Both the position numbers and the translations under genes were made by a program. A model generated the notes under the pieces. It worked only from the letters and a program-made list of their open reading frames with translations, searched no databases and was not told the DNA's origin. A stretch of 64,000 nucleotides of DNA, taken from the NCBI GenBank assembly GCA_027924585.1, contig BSBM01000232.1, forward strand, positions 25,083,501 to 25,147,500. Direction: 5' to 3'. Position 1 is the stretch's first letter; each line of letters starts with the position of its first letter. This stretch comes from Larix kaempferi (Eukaryota; Streptophyta; Pinopsida; Pinales; Pinaceae). Positions 22,637 to 34,375 of the stretch are shown here, in pieces.

Positions 22637-25600
22637 TTAGGAAGCAATGGTCTCCATTGCGTTGAGTTCCCCCATCAGATGAGGAAATTTCTGCTGAATT
22701 TGGCCTTGGGTGAGCCACTTGCCTTGGTGCAGGAGCTGCCCTGCTTTGACAACTCGATAAAGCTGGATCCTTTGATGTCGAGTGCCCTTGATCTGTGTGT
22801 CTGCAATATGATCACTGGATGCTTGTTGTAGGCAGTCAGGGTTGAGCTCTGTTGGTGTCAACTTCTCTGCTATCTCAGAGGTGTCTAATAGTGGTGGGAA
22901 ATATGGTCGAAGGAGAGCCACGTTGAAGACTGGATGCAGACCAAGGAAGGGGGGAATGTTGAGCTCAAAAGCATTGTCACCCACCACCTTGGTGATGGTG
23001 TACGGCCCATAACGGAGTGGGCGAAGCTTTCGATGGGGCCCTGTAAGGCGTTCTTTCTGCAAATGCAACCAAACTTTGTCGCCCACTTGAAACTTATGTG
23101 GCACCCGATGTTGATCATGGCGCTGCTTGTACTTGGCATTAGACTTATGTACAATATCCTGAACCTGTTGGCGGATATGCTGGATCCATTCAATGAACCG
23201 GGCGGCTTTGTCAGCTTCTGGGGACGAGTCGGCTGAGGTGGTCGCAAGGGGAAGTGCAACATCCATGGGGCCCAATGGTTGGAATCCCAACCCCACCTGA
23301 AAGGGGCTGTGGCCAGTTGAGCTATGCAGGGCTCGGTTGTAGCTATGTTGGACATACGGGAGACTCTCATCCCATGTGCGGGGGTGTGTTGAATTGTACA
23401 TGCGCAGTATATGTACGACCATCCGGTTGACGACCTCTGTTTCTCCATCGGTCTGGGGGTGGAAGGCAGTGGATTTGGTGAGCTTGGTATCCAGCAGTGA
23501 CCAGAGGCTTGACCAGAATGAGCTGAGGAACTGACTGTCATGGTCTGAGATAATGGTCTATGGGATCCCAAAATGTACCCATACTCGTTCAAAGAAGAGC
23601 TTGGCAGTGGCTTCTGCTGTGATGTTCTTCTTGCAAGCGGCTAGAATTGCCATCTTGGAAAAGCGATCAACAACCACAAAAACACAGTCATTTCCCCTCT
23701 TGGTGGACGGGAGGCCCGACATGTAGTCCATTGAGATGGATTCCCACGGCCTATCAGGAGTAGGCAGAGGGGTGTATGGGCCCTGTTTCTTAGTGGTCGG
23801 TTTGGCAATAGCGCAAGCGGTGCAGGACCTGATATACTTGCCGACATCCCGTCGAAGTTTCGGCCAGTAGAAATGTTTCTGCAACACTGCCACTATCTTT
23901 TCGATGCCAAAGTGTCCTGCCACCCGACTGTAGTGAGCTTCCCAAATCAGCTTCGCACGCTCGCTTGATGGAACGCAGAGATGGCCCAGACGACACAACA
24001 ACCCGTCCTGAAGATGGAAATTAGCAACCACTGAGTTGGTGCCCAACATTTGATAGGTGGCGGAGAAGTCAGGGTCTGTCTCGTAGACGTGGGGCCATCT
24101 GGAGGTCTCGTGGCCGCAAGAGTCTAGAACCGTGGTAAGTGTCGCGACTGGAGGTCGACTGAGGCAGTCAGCAACTCGGTTGGTACTCCCTGTTTTATAT
24201 TTGATGTTGAGGTGGAACTGCTGTAAATATGTTGACCACTTCTGATGGCGGTCATTCTGCAACTTTCCTTGGGTCTGCATGAACTGTAGTGGCTTGTGAT
24301 CAATGTGGATGACTGTCTCCTTCCCAAGAATGTAATGTCTCCATTGGCGGCAGGCTTGTACAATGGAGTACATTTCTTTGTCGTAGGTAGGGTACTTGCG
24401 GACAGCATCTGATAGTGTCTCACTATGATATGCCACAGGGTGGCCGTGCTGAGTGAGAATGACGCCCACAGCATAATCTAAAGCATCTGTCTCGATCTCA
24501 AAGGGATGTTGCAGGTTCGGTAATGAGAGTACCGACGATGAGCACAAACGCTTCTTCAAGTCATCGAAGGCTTGTTGTTGGGACAGGCCCCACACAAATT
24601 TTGCCTTACCACCACCCCTGGTCACTTGGCTGAGGGCCCATGCGATATGAGAGAATCCCAGCACGAACCTGCGATAGAAATTGGGGAGGCCCAAGAAGCT
24701 CCGAAGTTCAGTGAGTGTGGTTGGGGCTGGCCAGTCACGGATGACCTGGATCTTGGCTGGATCCACATTGACACCATGTCGATCAACAATGTAGCCTAAG
24801 TAATGGACCCTGTCCATGCCGAAGGAGCATTTTTCTAGGTTTGCATATAGTTTGTGCTTCCGCAGGGTGTGCAGAACCTGCTGAATATGCTGCAAGTGTT
24901 CCTCCCAAGTCTTGCTGTAGATGAGGATGTCATCCAGGTACACCACTACAAAATTGTTGGTGAAAGGTCGAAGGATATCGTCCATCATCCTCATAAAATT
25001 TGCTGGAGCATTTGTCAAACCAAAAGGCATGACCAGCCATTCAAAAAGACCTTCTTTTGACTTGAAGGCAGTCTTCCATACATCTGTCTGTTCTATTGGG
25101 ACCTGGTGTTAGCCAGACTTTATATCAATCTTTCTGAAGTATTTGGCCCCCGTGAGCTGATAAAGGAGGTCGTCGATTCGGGGAATCGGGTACCGGTTAC
25201 GGACTGTGATTTTATTCAGGGCCCGGTAATCAATGCAGAGTCGCCAGGTCCCATCTTTCTTTTGCACCAACACGATTGGGCTCCCACAAGGTGATGAACT
25301 GGGACGGATGTGCCCCCTGTGGAGAAATTCTTGGATTTGCCTCTTGATCTCCTCATTTTCCAACAGAGAGCGGCGATAGACTGGCCCATTGGGTAGCGGT
25401 GCGCCTGGGGTCAGATCGATGGGATGCTTGACCTGGCAGTGCAAAGGTACCCCGGTCGGAGAGGAGAAGATATCTGAGTATCCTTCCACCACCTTGTCCA
25501 CTTGCTTCTGTTGTGTGGATAGATCAGTGATGGAGGCCCGGGATGTGGCTGCAATCTTTCTTTCACTCTGAGAGCGAATCACGAAGAAGACAAATTTCCC

Positions 25601-27196
25601 GGTCTGAGAGATGATCTTCCTGCATTGCTTGGCGGAGATCAATGAAATAACACTAGGAGGGACTGCCTCAGGTATCCTGTACAATTTCTTGTTCAAAGAA
25701 ATAATAACACTACGAGGCCTAGACTCATATACAGCCTGACGTTTCCATACGTAAGGTTGGCCTAAAAGAACATCTGAAACTTCGAGAGGAGCAACATCAC
25801 ACAATACCTCGTCCTTGAAGGGCTTGATGCCGTATGGCAGTCGACACTGTTGGCTGACGCGGAGATCGCTTCCTTTGCGGAGCCATCCAATGGTGTAGGG
25901 TTGTGGGTGCAGCATTGTCGGCAAGGCCAGGCGTTTGACGACCTCTGCTGAGATGAGATTCTTCTTGCTACCGCTATCAACGATGAAGTGCAGCCGGGTG
26001 CCTTTTACCCACATCTGTGAATGGAAGAGGCGTTCTCCTTCTTCTGGCTCATCTGGTTCATCAGGCTGGAGCTTGGTGGTAGCAATGGTTGCACTGGGTT
26101 CCGCATCAATGATCTGTCTTCTCCTTTCTGGTTCAGACTCAGAGTCAGAACCCACATCTGATTCAGATGCTTTCACTTCGGCCACCAGCGACTGCTTTGA
26201 GCGGCAATAAACAGTGTTATGCCAAGGGCTCTTATGGAAGTCGCACCACTTCCCGGTATCTTTCTTTGTTTTCTCGGTGTCCTTCTTTGCTTGCGGCTTG
26301 GACTGGTTGTCTTGATACTGTCCATCTTTGCTCTGTCCTTTATTCTGTGGGTTGGGGCCGCCCTTTCCTGGCTTTTGCTGTGAAGGGTTCCCAGGCCCAA
26401 ATTGCCGCGTCTTTTGTTTGAGCTTCTGCTCGATTTTGACGGCATATCGGTAGGCCGCGCCCAAGGAAGAGATGTCCAGAAATTCCATTTCGGTCTGGAT
26501 GTATCTATGCAAACCACCACGATACTTGAGCACCAGATGTCGCTCTGAATCTTTGATACCCAGCTTGGTGCGCAAGGTATGGAAGATATTTTTGAACTCT
26601 GGCACTGCTTGGTCTCTTTCTTGTCGCAGTGTGGTCCACTTTGTATACAAGTCGTCGTAACTTCCAACGGGGTAGTATTGTTCCTTAATAGCATCCCTGA
26701 AGGATTCCCAGGTGGCCGTGACTGAAAATAATGAGGCTTCTTCTGTGTCCTTTTGCTCGCAGAATGTTTCCCACCAATCTTTGACATGGGGAACGGCTTT
26801 GAGGAGCGCAAAAGTAATCTTCTCTTTATTCGAAAAGTTATGGACAGAAAAATACCCTTCTAGTAGATTCAACCACTTATCTACAGCATCTGCGTCTATT
26901 TGTCCTTCAAATATAGGAATATCAAAGTTGATTTGTACCTTGAAGGGGGCGGTGCCTCCGCTCGAGGAAGATGTGTCGCTTGTTGGTAGTCGCCGAAGGA
27001 TTTGCGCGAAATTATCCATCATCTCGTTCCTCTGCTGCGTGAGGGCTTCCTCAAGCAACATTTTGATAGGATCTCCTATCCCGTCATCCTTCTTTTCTCC
27101 TGCCATGAGAGGTCGCTTGGGCGTGTGAGAGCTTTTGTCCTCAAGAGAAACAAGCTCGAGACCCAATTCTTTGTACCCTGACCTCGTTGGAGACAT
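22637..27196 (-). pseudogene. gag-pol: gag-pol of chromovirus unit B (full-length, two nonsense codons)
   Basis: The 4560 bp frame equals 1519 codons plus stop, the length expected for a single-ORF chromovirus. Features in order: capsid block with WWETF and [15 protein letters not shown], knuckle [14 protein letters not shown], protease DSG, RT with YLDD at 24929-24940, and RNase H (IETDALDYAVG; IDHKPLQF). Integrase follows, with H/H/C/C (HYSRVAGHFGIEK ... CTACAIAKP) and MDYMSGLPS core start. The C-terminal GKWLTQGQIQQKFPHL block resembles a divergent chromodomain. Only two breaks are visible: TAA at 25109-25111 early in RT and TAG at 23558-23560 inside the integrase core. It is one of the two least-broken copies. 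Confidence 0.93.
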
Positions 27197-27221
27197 GCAT
27201 TAAGACGACAAGGAGCAGACC

Positions 27222-27233
27222 GCTCTGATACCA
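27222..27233 (-). other. Primer-binding site, unit B (tRNA-iMet)
   Basis: Identical 12-mer TGGTATCAGAGC on the minus strand, one base from LTR 3. Confidence 0.92.
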
Positions 27234-27234
27234 C

Positions 27235-27856
27235 TGATTCGGATTTTATGAGCAGAACGAAATGAATACAGATTATTATCAGATGCTTAACACAAAATAA
27301 TAGAGATACAGTAAAATTGGTTTTCTATTCAATAAGGAAATAAGCTAGAACTGTAAAATGCAGCGGAAAACAAGCTTGCTGGAATGGTGGCGGCTTATCT
27401 GATAGAAGAGATGTGACGGCTGCGCTCATTTCGCAAGAAGATGGTTACAATGAGGCTCTCAAGGCCTTTTACAATAAACAAGAATGTCAAAAACCCTAGA
27501 CATCCAAAAACCTAACCCTAGGAGATGAAGCGTCAAAAGTGATGTGGGCCCCGTTTGGGTAAGTTAGTACATCAACTTCCCGGGGTCGTAACTTTTGCAT
27601 ACGATCTCCGTTTGGGGCGCTTGGTAGCCCGTTGGAAAGGTCTATCCGAGATTTACAACTTTCGAGTGGGGCCACATGTGTGCTGAAGGCAACCATTGGC
27701 CCCCCAAATCGCCAAAAAAGGTCGTTTAGGGCCTCAAAATGGCCCCAGAAGTTCAGGACCTGAAAAACTGCTAAAAATAGTACAATACCAAAATTGCCAT
27801 AAAACTGTTTTGAGCCAGTTGGAACGGTGGGTGGCCACCAATATCCACCTGGATCA
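27235..27856 (-). repeat. LTR 3 of the array (shared by units B and C)
   Basis: 622 bp with TG...CA ends. The E2F-like site is changed here (GCGTCAAA instead of GCGCCAAA). One base shorter at the GGCAACCATTGG patch near 27685-27695. Confidence 0.9.
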
Positions 27857-27867
27857 ATCCTCCCTCC

Positions 27868-30800
27868 TTAGGAAGCAATGGTCTCCATTGCGTTGAGTTC
27901 CCCCATCAGATGAGGAAATTTCTGCTGAATTTGGCCTTGGGTGAGCCACTTGCCTTGGTGCAGGAGCTGCCCTGCTTTGACAACTCGATAAAGCTGGATC
28001 CTTTGATGTCGAGTGCCCTTGATCTGTGTGTCTACAATATGATCACTGGATGCTTGTTGTAGGCAGTCAGGGTTGAGCTCTGTTGGTGTCAACTTCTCTG
28101 CTATCTCAGAGGTGTCTAATAGTGGTGGGAAATATGGTTGAAGCAGAGCCACGTTGAAGACTGGATGCAGACCAAGGAAGGGGGGAATGTTGAGCTCAAA
28201 AGCATTGTCACCCACCACCTTGGTGATGGTGTACGGCCCATAACGGAGTGGGCGAAGCTTTCGATGGGGCCCTGTAAGGCGTTCTTTCTGCAAATGCAAC
28301 CAAACTTTGTCGCCCACCTGAAACTTATGTGGCACCCGATGTTGATCATGGTGCTGCTTGTACTTGGCATTAGACTTCTGTAGAATATCTTGAACCTGTT
28401 GGCGGATATGATGGATCCGTTCAATGAACCGGGCGGCTTTGTCAGCTTCTGGGGACGAGTCGGCCGAGGTGGTCGCAAGGGGAAGTGCAACATCCATGGG
28501 GCCCAATGGTTGGAATCCCAACCCCACCTGAAAGGGGCTGTGGCCAGTTGAGCTATGCAGGGCTCGGTTGTAGCTGTGTTAGACATAGGGGAGACTCTCA
28601 TCCCATGTGCGGGGGTGTGTTGAATTGTACATGCGCAGTATATGTACAACCATCCGGTTGACGACCTCTGTTTGTCCATCTGTTTGGGGGTGGAAGGCAG
28701 TGGATTTGGTGAGCTTGGTATCCAGCAGTGACCAGAGGCTTGACCAGAATGAGCTGAGGAACCGACTGTCATGGTCTGAGATAATGGTCTGTGGGATCCC
28801 AAAATGTACCCATACTCGTTCAAAGAAGAGCTTGGCAGTGGCTTCTGCTGTGATGTTCTTCTTGCAAGCGGCTAGAATCGCCATCTTGGAAAAGCGATCA
28901 ACAACCACAAAAACACAGTCATTTCCCCTCTTGGTGGACGGGAGGCCCGACATGTAGTCCATTGAGATGGATTCCCACGTCCTATCAGGAGTAGGCAGAG
29001 TGGTGTATGGGCCCTGTTTCTTAGTGGTCGGTTTGGCAATAGCGCAAGCGGTGCAGGACCTGATATACTTGCCGACATCCTGTCGAAGTTTCAGCCAATA
29101 GAAATGTTTCTGCAACACTGCCACTGTCTTTTCGACGCCAAAGTGTCCTACCACCCGACTGTAGTGAGCTTCCCAAATCAGCTTCGCACGCTCGCTTGAT
29201 GGAACGCAGAGATGGCCCAGACGACACAACAACCCGTCCTGAAGATGGAAATTAGCAACCACTGAGTTGGTGCCCAACATTTGATAGGTGGCGGAGAAGT
29301 CAGGGTCTGTCTCGTAGAGGTGGGGCCATCCGGAGGTCTCGTGGCCGCAAGAGTCTAGCACCGTGGTAAGTGCCGCGACTGGAGGTCGACTGAGGCAGTC
29401 AGCAACTCGGTTGGTACTCCCTGTTTTATATTTGATGTTGAGGTGGAATTGCTGTAAATATGTTGACCACTTCTGATGGCGGTCATTCTGCAACTTTCCT
29501 TGGGTCTGCATGAACTGTAGTGGCTTGTGATCAGTGTGGATGACTGTCTCCTTCCCAAGAATGTAATGTCTCCACTGGCGGCAGGCTTGTACAATGGAGT
29601 ACATTTCTTTGTCGTAGGTAGGGTACTTGCGGACAGCATCTGATAGTGTCTCACTATGATATGCCACAGGGTGGCCGTGCTGAGTGAGAACGACGCCCAC
29701 AACATAATCTAAAGCATCTGTCTCGATCTCAAAGGGATGTTGCAGGTTCGGTAATGAGAGTACCGGCGATGAGCACAAATTTTTCCTTACCAGCACCCCT
29801 GGTCACTTGGTTGAGGGCCCATGCGATATGAGAGAATCCCAGCACGAACCTGCGATAGAAATTGGCGAGGCCCAAGAAGCTCCGAAGTTCAGTGAGTGTG
29901 GTTGGGGCTGGCCAGTCACGGATGACCTGGATCTTGGATGGATCCACATGCACACCATGTCGATCAACGATGTAGCCTAAGTAATGGACCCTGTCCATGC
30001 CGAAGGAGCATTTTTCCAGGTTTGCATATAGTTTGTACTTCCGCAGGGTGTGCAGAACCTGCTGAATATGCTGCAAGTGTTCCTCCCAAGTCTTGCTGTA
30101 GATGAGGATGTCATCCAGGTACACCACTACAAAATTGTTGGTGAAAGGTCGAAGGATATCGTCCATCATCCTCATAAAAGTTGCTGGAGCATTTGTCAAA
30201 CCAAAAGGCATGACCGGCCATTCAAAAAGACCTTCTTTTGACTTGAAGGAAGTCTTCCATACATCTGTCTGTTCTATTGGGACCTGGTGGTATCCAGACT
30301 TCAGATCAATCTTACTGAAGTATTTGGCCCCCGTGAGCTGATCAAGGAGGTCATCGATTCGGGGAATCGGGTACCGGTTATGGACTGTGATTTTATTCAG
30401 GGCCCGGTAATCAATGCAGAGTTGCCAGGTCCCATTTTTCTTTTGCACCAACACGATTGGACTCCCACAAGGTGATGAACTGGGACGGATGTGCCCCTTG
30501 TGGAGCAATTTTTGGATCTGCCTCTTGATCTCCTCATTTTCCAACAGAGAGCGGCGATAGACTGGCCCATTGGGTAGCGGTGCGCCTGGGGTCAGATCGA
30601 TGGGATGCTTGACCTGGCAGTGCAGAGGTACCCCGGTCGGAGAGGAGAAGATATCTGAGTATCCTTCCACCACCTTATCCACTTGCTTCTGTTGTGTGGA
30701 TAGATCGGTCATGGAGGCCCGGGATGTGGCTGCGATCTTTCTTTCACTCTGAGAGCGAATCACAAAGAAGACAAATTTCTCGGTCTGAGAGATGATCTTC

Positions 30801-32377
30801 CTGCATTGCTTGGCGGAGATCAATGAAATAACACTAGGAGGGACTGCCTCCGGTATCCTGTACAATTTCTTGTTCAAAGAAATAATAACACTACGAGGCC
30901 TAGACTCATATACAGCATGATGTTTCCTTAAATAAGGTTGGCCTAAAAGAACATCTGAAACTTCGAGAGGAGCAACATCACACAATACCTCGTTCTTGAA
31001 GGGCTTGATGCCGTATGGCAGTCGGCACTGTTGGATGACGCGGAGATCGCTTCCTTTGCGGAGCCATCCAATGGTGTAGGGTTGTGGGTGCGGCGTTGTC
31101 GGCAGGGCCAGGCGTTTGACGACCTTTGCTAAGATGAGATTCTTCTGGCTACCGCTATCAACGATGAAGTGCAGCAGGGTGCCTTTTAACCACATCTGTG
31201 AATGGAAGAGGCGTTCTCCTTCTTCTGGCTCGTCTGGTTCATCACGCTGGAGCTTGGTGGTAGCAATGGTGGCACTGGGTTCCGCATCAATGATCTGTCT
31301 TCTCCTTTCTGGTTCGGACTCAGAGTCAGAACCCGCATCTGATTCAGATGCTTTCACTTCGACCACCAGCGACTGCTTTGAGCGGCAATCAACAGTGTTA
31401 TGCCAAGGGCTCTTATGGAAGTCGCACCACTTCCCGGTATCTTTCTTTGTTTTTTCAGTGTCCTTCTTTGCTTGTGGCTTGGACTGGTTGTCATGATACT
31501 GTCCATCTTTGCTCTGTCCTTTATTCTGTGGGTTGGGGCCGTCCTTTCCTGTCTTTTGCTGTGAAGTGTTCCCAGGCCCAAATTGCCACATCTTTTGTTT
31601 GAGCTTCTGCTCGATTTTGACGGCATATCGGTAGGCCGCGCCCAAGGAAGAGATGTCCAGAAATTCCATTTCGGTCTGGATGTATCTATGCAAACCACCG
31701 CGATACTTGAGCACCAGATGTCGCTCTGAATCTTTGATACCCAGCTTGGTGCGCAAGGTATGGAAGATATTTGTGAACTCTGGCACTGCTTGGTCTCTTT
31801 CTTGTCGCAGTGTGGTCCACTTGGTATACAAGTCGTCGTAACTTCCAACAGGGTAGTATTGTTCCTTAATAGCATCCCTGAAGGATTCCCAGGTGGTCGT
31901 GACTGAAAATAATGAGGCTTCTTCTGTGTCCTTTTGCTCGCAGAATGTTTCCCACCAATCTTTGACATGGGGAACGGATTTGAGGAGCGCAAAAGTAATC
32001 TTCTCTTTATTCGAAAAGTTATGGACAGAAAAATACCCTTCTAGTAGATTCAACCACTTATCTACAACATTTGCGTCTATTTTTCTTTCAAATATAGGAA
32101 TATCGAAGTTGATTTGTACCTTGAAGGGGGCAGTGCCTCCGCTCGAGGAAGATGCATCGCTTGTTGGTAGTCGCCGAAGGATTTGTGCGAAATTATCCAT
32201 CATCTCGTTCCTCTGCTGCGTGAGGGCTTCCTCAAGCAACATTTTGATAGGATCTCCTGTCCCGTCATCCTTCTTTTCTCCTGCCATGAGAGGTCGCTTG
32301 GGCGTGTGAGAGCTTTTGTCCTCAAGAGAAACAAGCTCGAGACCCAATTCTTTGTACCCTGACCTCGTTGGGGACAT
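27868..32377 (-). pseudogene. gag-pol: gag-pol of chromovirus unit C (50 bp deletion and one nonsense codon)
   Basis: The first 882 residues are open from ATG 32377 through gag, protease (DSG), RT (YLDD) and the start of RNase H. A 50 bp deletion at about 29779 then shifts the frame; the ends of the lost segment carry the repeat CACAAA in units A and B, so the loss is a microhomology deletion. Downstream the correct frame resumes at 29796 and runs through RNase H and integrase to a TAA at 28579-28581, after which the last 219 residues are open (27868-28527). Length 4510 bp equals unit B minus 50. In the protease, L-I-S-A is L-I-L-A. Confidence 0.92.
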
Positions 32378-32402
32378 GCATTAAGACGACAAGGAGCAGA
32401 CC

Positions 32403-32414
32403 GCTCTGATACCA
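32403..32414 (-). other. Primer-binding site, unit C (tRNA-iMet)
   Basis: Same TGGTATCAGAGC on the minus strand, one base from LTR 4. This is the outermost PBS; transcription of a whole array would start in LTR 4. Confidence 0.92.
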
Positions 32415-32415
32415 C

Positions 32416-33038
32416 TGATCCGGATTTTATGAGCAGAACGAAATGAATACAGATTATTATCAGATGCTTAACACAAAATAATAGAGATACAGTAAAACTG
32501 GTTTTCTATTCAATAAGGAAATAAGCTAGAACTGTAAAATGCAGCGGAAATCAAGCTTGCTGGAATGGTTGCGGCTTATCTGTGAGAAGAGATGTGACGG
32601 ATGCGCTCATTTCGCAAGAAGATGGTTACAATGAGGCTCTCAAGGCCTTTTACAATAAACAGGAATGTCAAAAACCCTAGACATCCAAAAACCTAACCCT
32701 AGGAGATGAAGCGCCAAAAGTGATGTGGGCCCCGTTTGGGTAAGTTAGTACATCAACTTCTCGGGGTCGTAACTTTTGTATACAATCTCCGTTTGGGGCG
32801 CTCGGTAGCCCGTTGGAAAGGTCTATCCGAGATTTACAAATTTCGAGTGGGACCAAATGTGTGTCGGAGGTAGCCTTTTGTCCCCCCAAATCGCCAAAAA
32901 AGGTCGTTTAGGGCCTCAAAATGGCCCCAGAAGTTCAAGACCCGAAAAACTGCTAAAAATAGTACAATACCAAAATTGCCATAAAACTGTTTTGAGCCAG
33001 TTGGAACGGTGGGTGGCCACCAATATCCACCTGGATCA
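32416..33038 (-). repeat. LTR 4 of the array (outer, 5' side)
   Basis: TG...CA ends, 623 bp. Right neighbour is host-type sequence beginning ATCGC, the presumed target duplication partner of GTCGC at 16767-16771. Telo-box at 32672-32679, GCGCCAAA at 32711-32718, TGGGCC at 32726-32731. Confidence 0.9.
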
Positions 33039-33131
33039 ATCGCATATGGCCGAGTTTCAGGGAAATTCTCCCTAGGTTATTTCTACACTCATTATTGAAA
33101 GGATTATAATGTATTCTAGCCATCGACTGTC

Positions 33132-34030
33132 CCTCTGACCTCACACATTAGGGGGCATCTATTATAGCACTTTTTTCACACTCGTCCCATAGATGCTATG
33201 ATGACTTATCTTACCCATTTACCCTTTTTTTCAAACTTGCTTTATCCCCGATCAACTACGAACGGTTCTTATTCTTGGAAAAATACCTTAAAAAAATGCT
33301 TTCCAATATATATGCATCCTACCTATGTCTAGACCCAACTATCCAATCCCATAAGTAACCACTCATAACCTCTCTAACTGCCTCCCCATCAGTATAAAAG
33401 AGGCATAGGATAATGAATTTGATGACCCAATCATTAGAGAGCACTTTCATGCTGTTGAATTTCAATCAGAGTTGAAAACCCTATTGTCCCTAGTCTGCAA
33501 AACCCCCATTCCTTTATCTGAAACTAGATTTTCATCCATTGTTGTGAGCTTTTATTGTGCCAAAGAATTGAAGTGATTCTTTTTGGCATATCTCCTTCGA
33601 TGAACCGGATTCAGTGTGAAATACTTGGGCGGAAGGAATCTGATCTCGGCTTCAGAACGGTGCTGCAACAAGATTCAAGTGATATCTTTATGTAACTTGT
33701 TGTTCAATTTATAAAAGAAATCTCTTTTAGTCCAAATTTAAGTATTTCACTTTCAGTTTTGAATCCTTGAATATGGATGAGTGATTCAACAATTTGTTTT
33801 TAAAACTATCTTTGGCGGCAATAACTACTTTCTTGTCAATATTTTCTCATTTTTAGGTTTAGTCTTGAAGTGTTGGTGAGAATATTGGAGCAAAGAACAC
33901 CCAAGGGATATACATCAAACGATACGATTCCAGGTGAGACATTATTCTAACACCCTCTTTTTTATTTCCAAGAAGTTTGCATGGAAAGTGTTTGAATTTA
34001 TTTTTGCCTAAATGTATTGGGTTTCTTTTT
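33132..34030 (+). other. Relic LTR-like segment with polypurine tract and TATA box
   Basis: CATTAGGGGGCATC at 33145-33158 (after CTGACCTCACA) closely matches the minus-strand purine tract next to the gypsy LTR at 53027, so a related LTR probably begins near 33158 on the + strand. AGTATAAAAGAGG at about 33391-33403 is a plausible TATA box. A TGGCATCGCTCTGTGG word at 34035 could be a worn primer site. No second LTR is visible, so borders are uncertain. Confidence 0.4.
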
Positions 34031-34302
34031 GGCATCGCTCTGTGGTGGTTTTCCCAAAGACCACTAGGGTAGGTTTATTCTCCCAAAACAAGAGGAATTC
34101 GAACAAACCCGAATCCTCGCAAATGTGCTCACAACTAATACTTTAACTATGGATAAACATCTTCATTGTGTTCATCATCCTAGTATAGCTTGCTAGAGAT
34201 GTTGAGAACACCAACGATAAAAAATAGATTTTGGTTATTATTCCCCTCTTTTTAGTGTACAGACTTCGGCATAGACAATATTTGTACAACATCATTTGCC
34301 TC

Positions 34303-34375
34303 AAGCCTGAGATTTGTCTCTACTTAAAGCCTGTGATTTGCCTTTGCTTAAAGCCCGTGATTTTGAGCCCGTGAA
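34303..34375. repeat. 24 bp tandem repeat, three copies and a partial
   Basis: AAGCCTG(A/T)GATTTG-CT-TTA units start at 34303, 34327 and 34351, with a partial AGCCCGTGA at 34366. Confidence 0.8.

Larger units (their letters stand above)
16772..33038 (-). mobile_element. Head-to-tail array of three chromovirus-like Ty3/gypsy units sharing four LTRs
   Basis: Four LTRs of 622-623 bp (16772-17394, 22003-22625, 27235-27856, 32416-33038) alternate with three gag-pol internal regions, all reading on the minus strand. Period is 5231, 5232 and 5181 bp; the last is shorter because of a 50 bp deletion. Each internal region has its own PBS and purine tract. A PBS is absent left of the first LTR and a purine tract is absent right of the last, so these are the outer ends. 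Outer flanks read GTCGC (16767-16771) and ATCGC (33039-33043), a 5 bp target duplication with one mismatch. That argues for one insertion that became, or arrived as, a multimer. No junction inside has any non-element sequence. Confidence 0.93.

Noticed and set aside
26173-26811. 212-residue minus ORF, also at 31354-31992
   Set aside because: Alternative frame of gag; no gag or other motif, and it appears because gag is open there.
16772-33038. Three independent insertions of the same retrotransposon
   Set aside because: Units share LTRs without any intervening sequence or inner target duplications.
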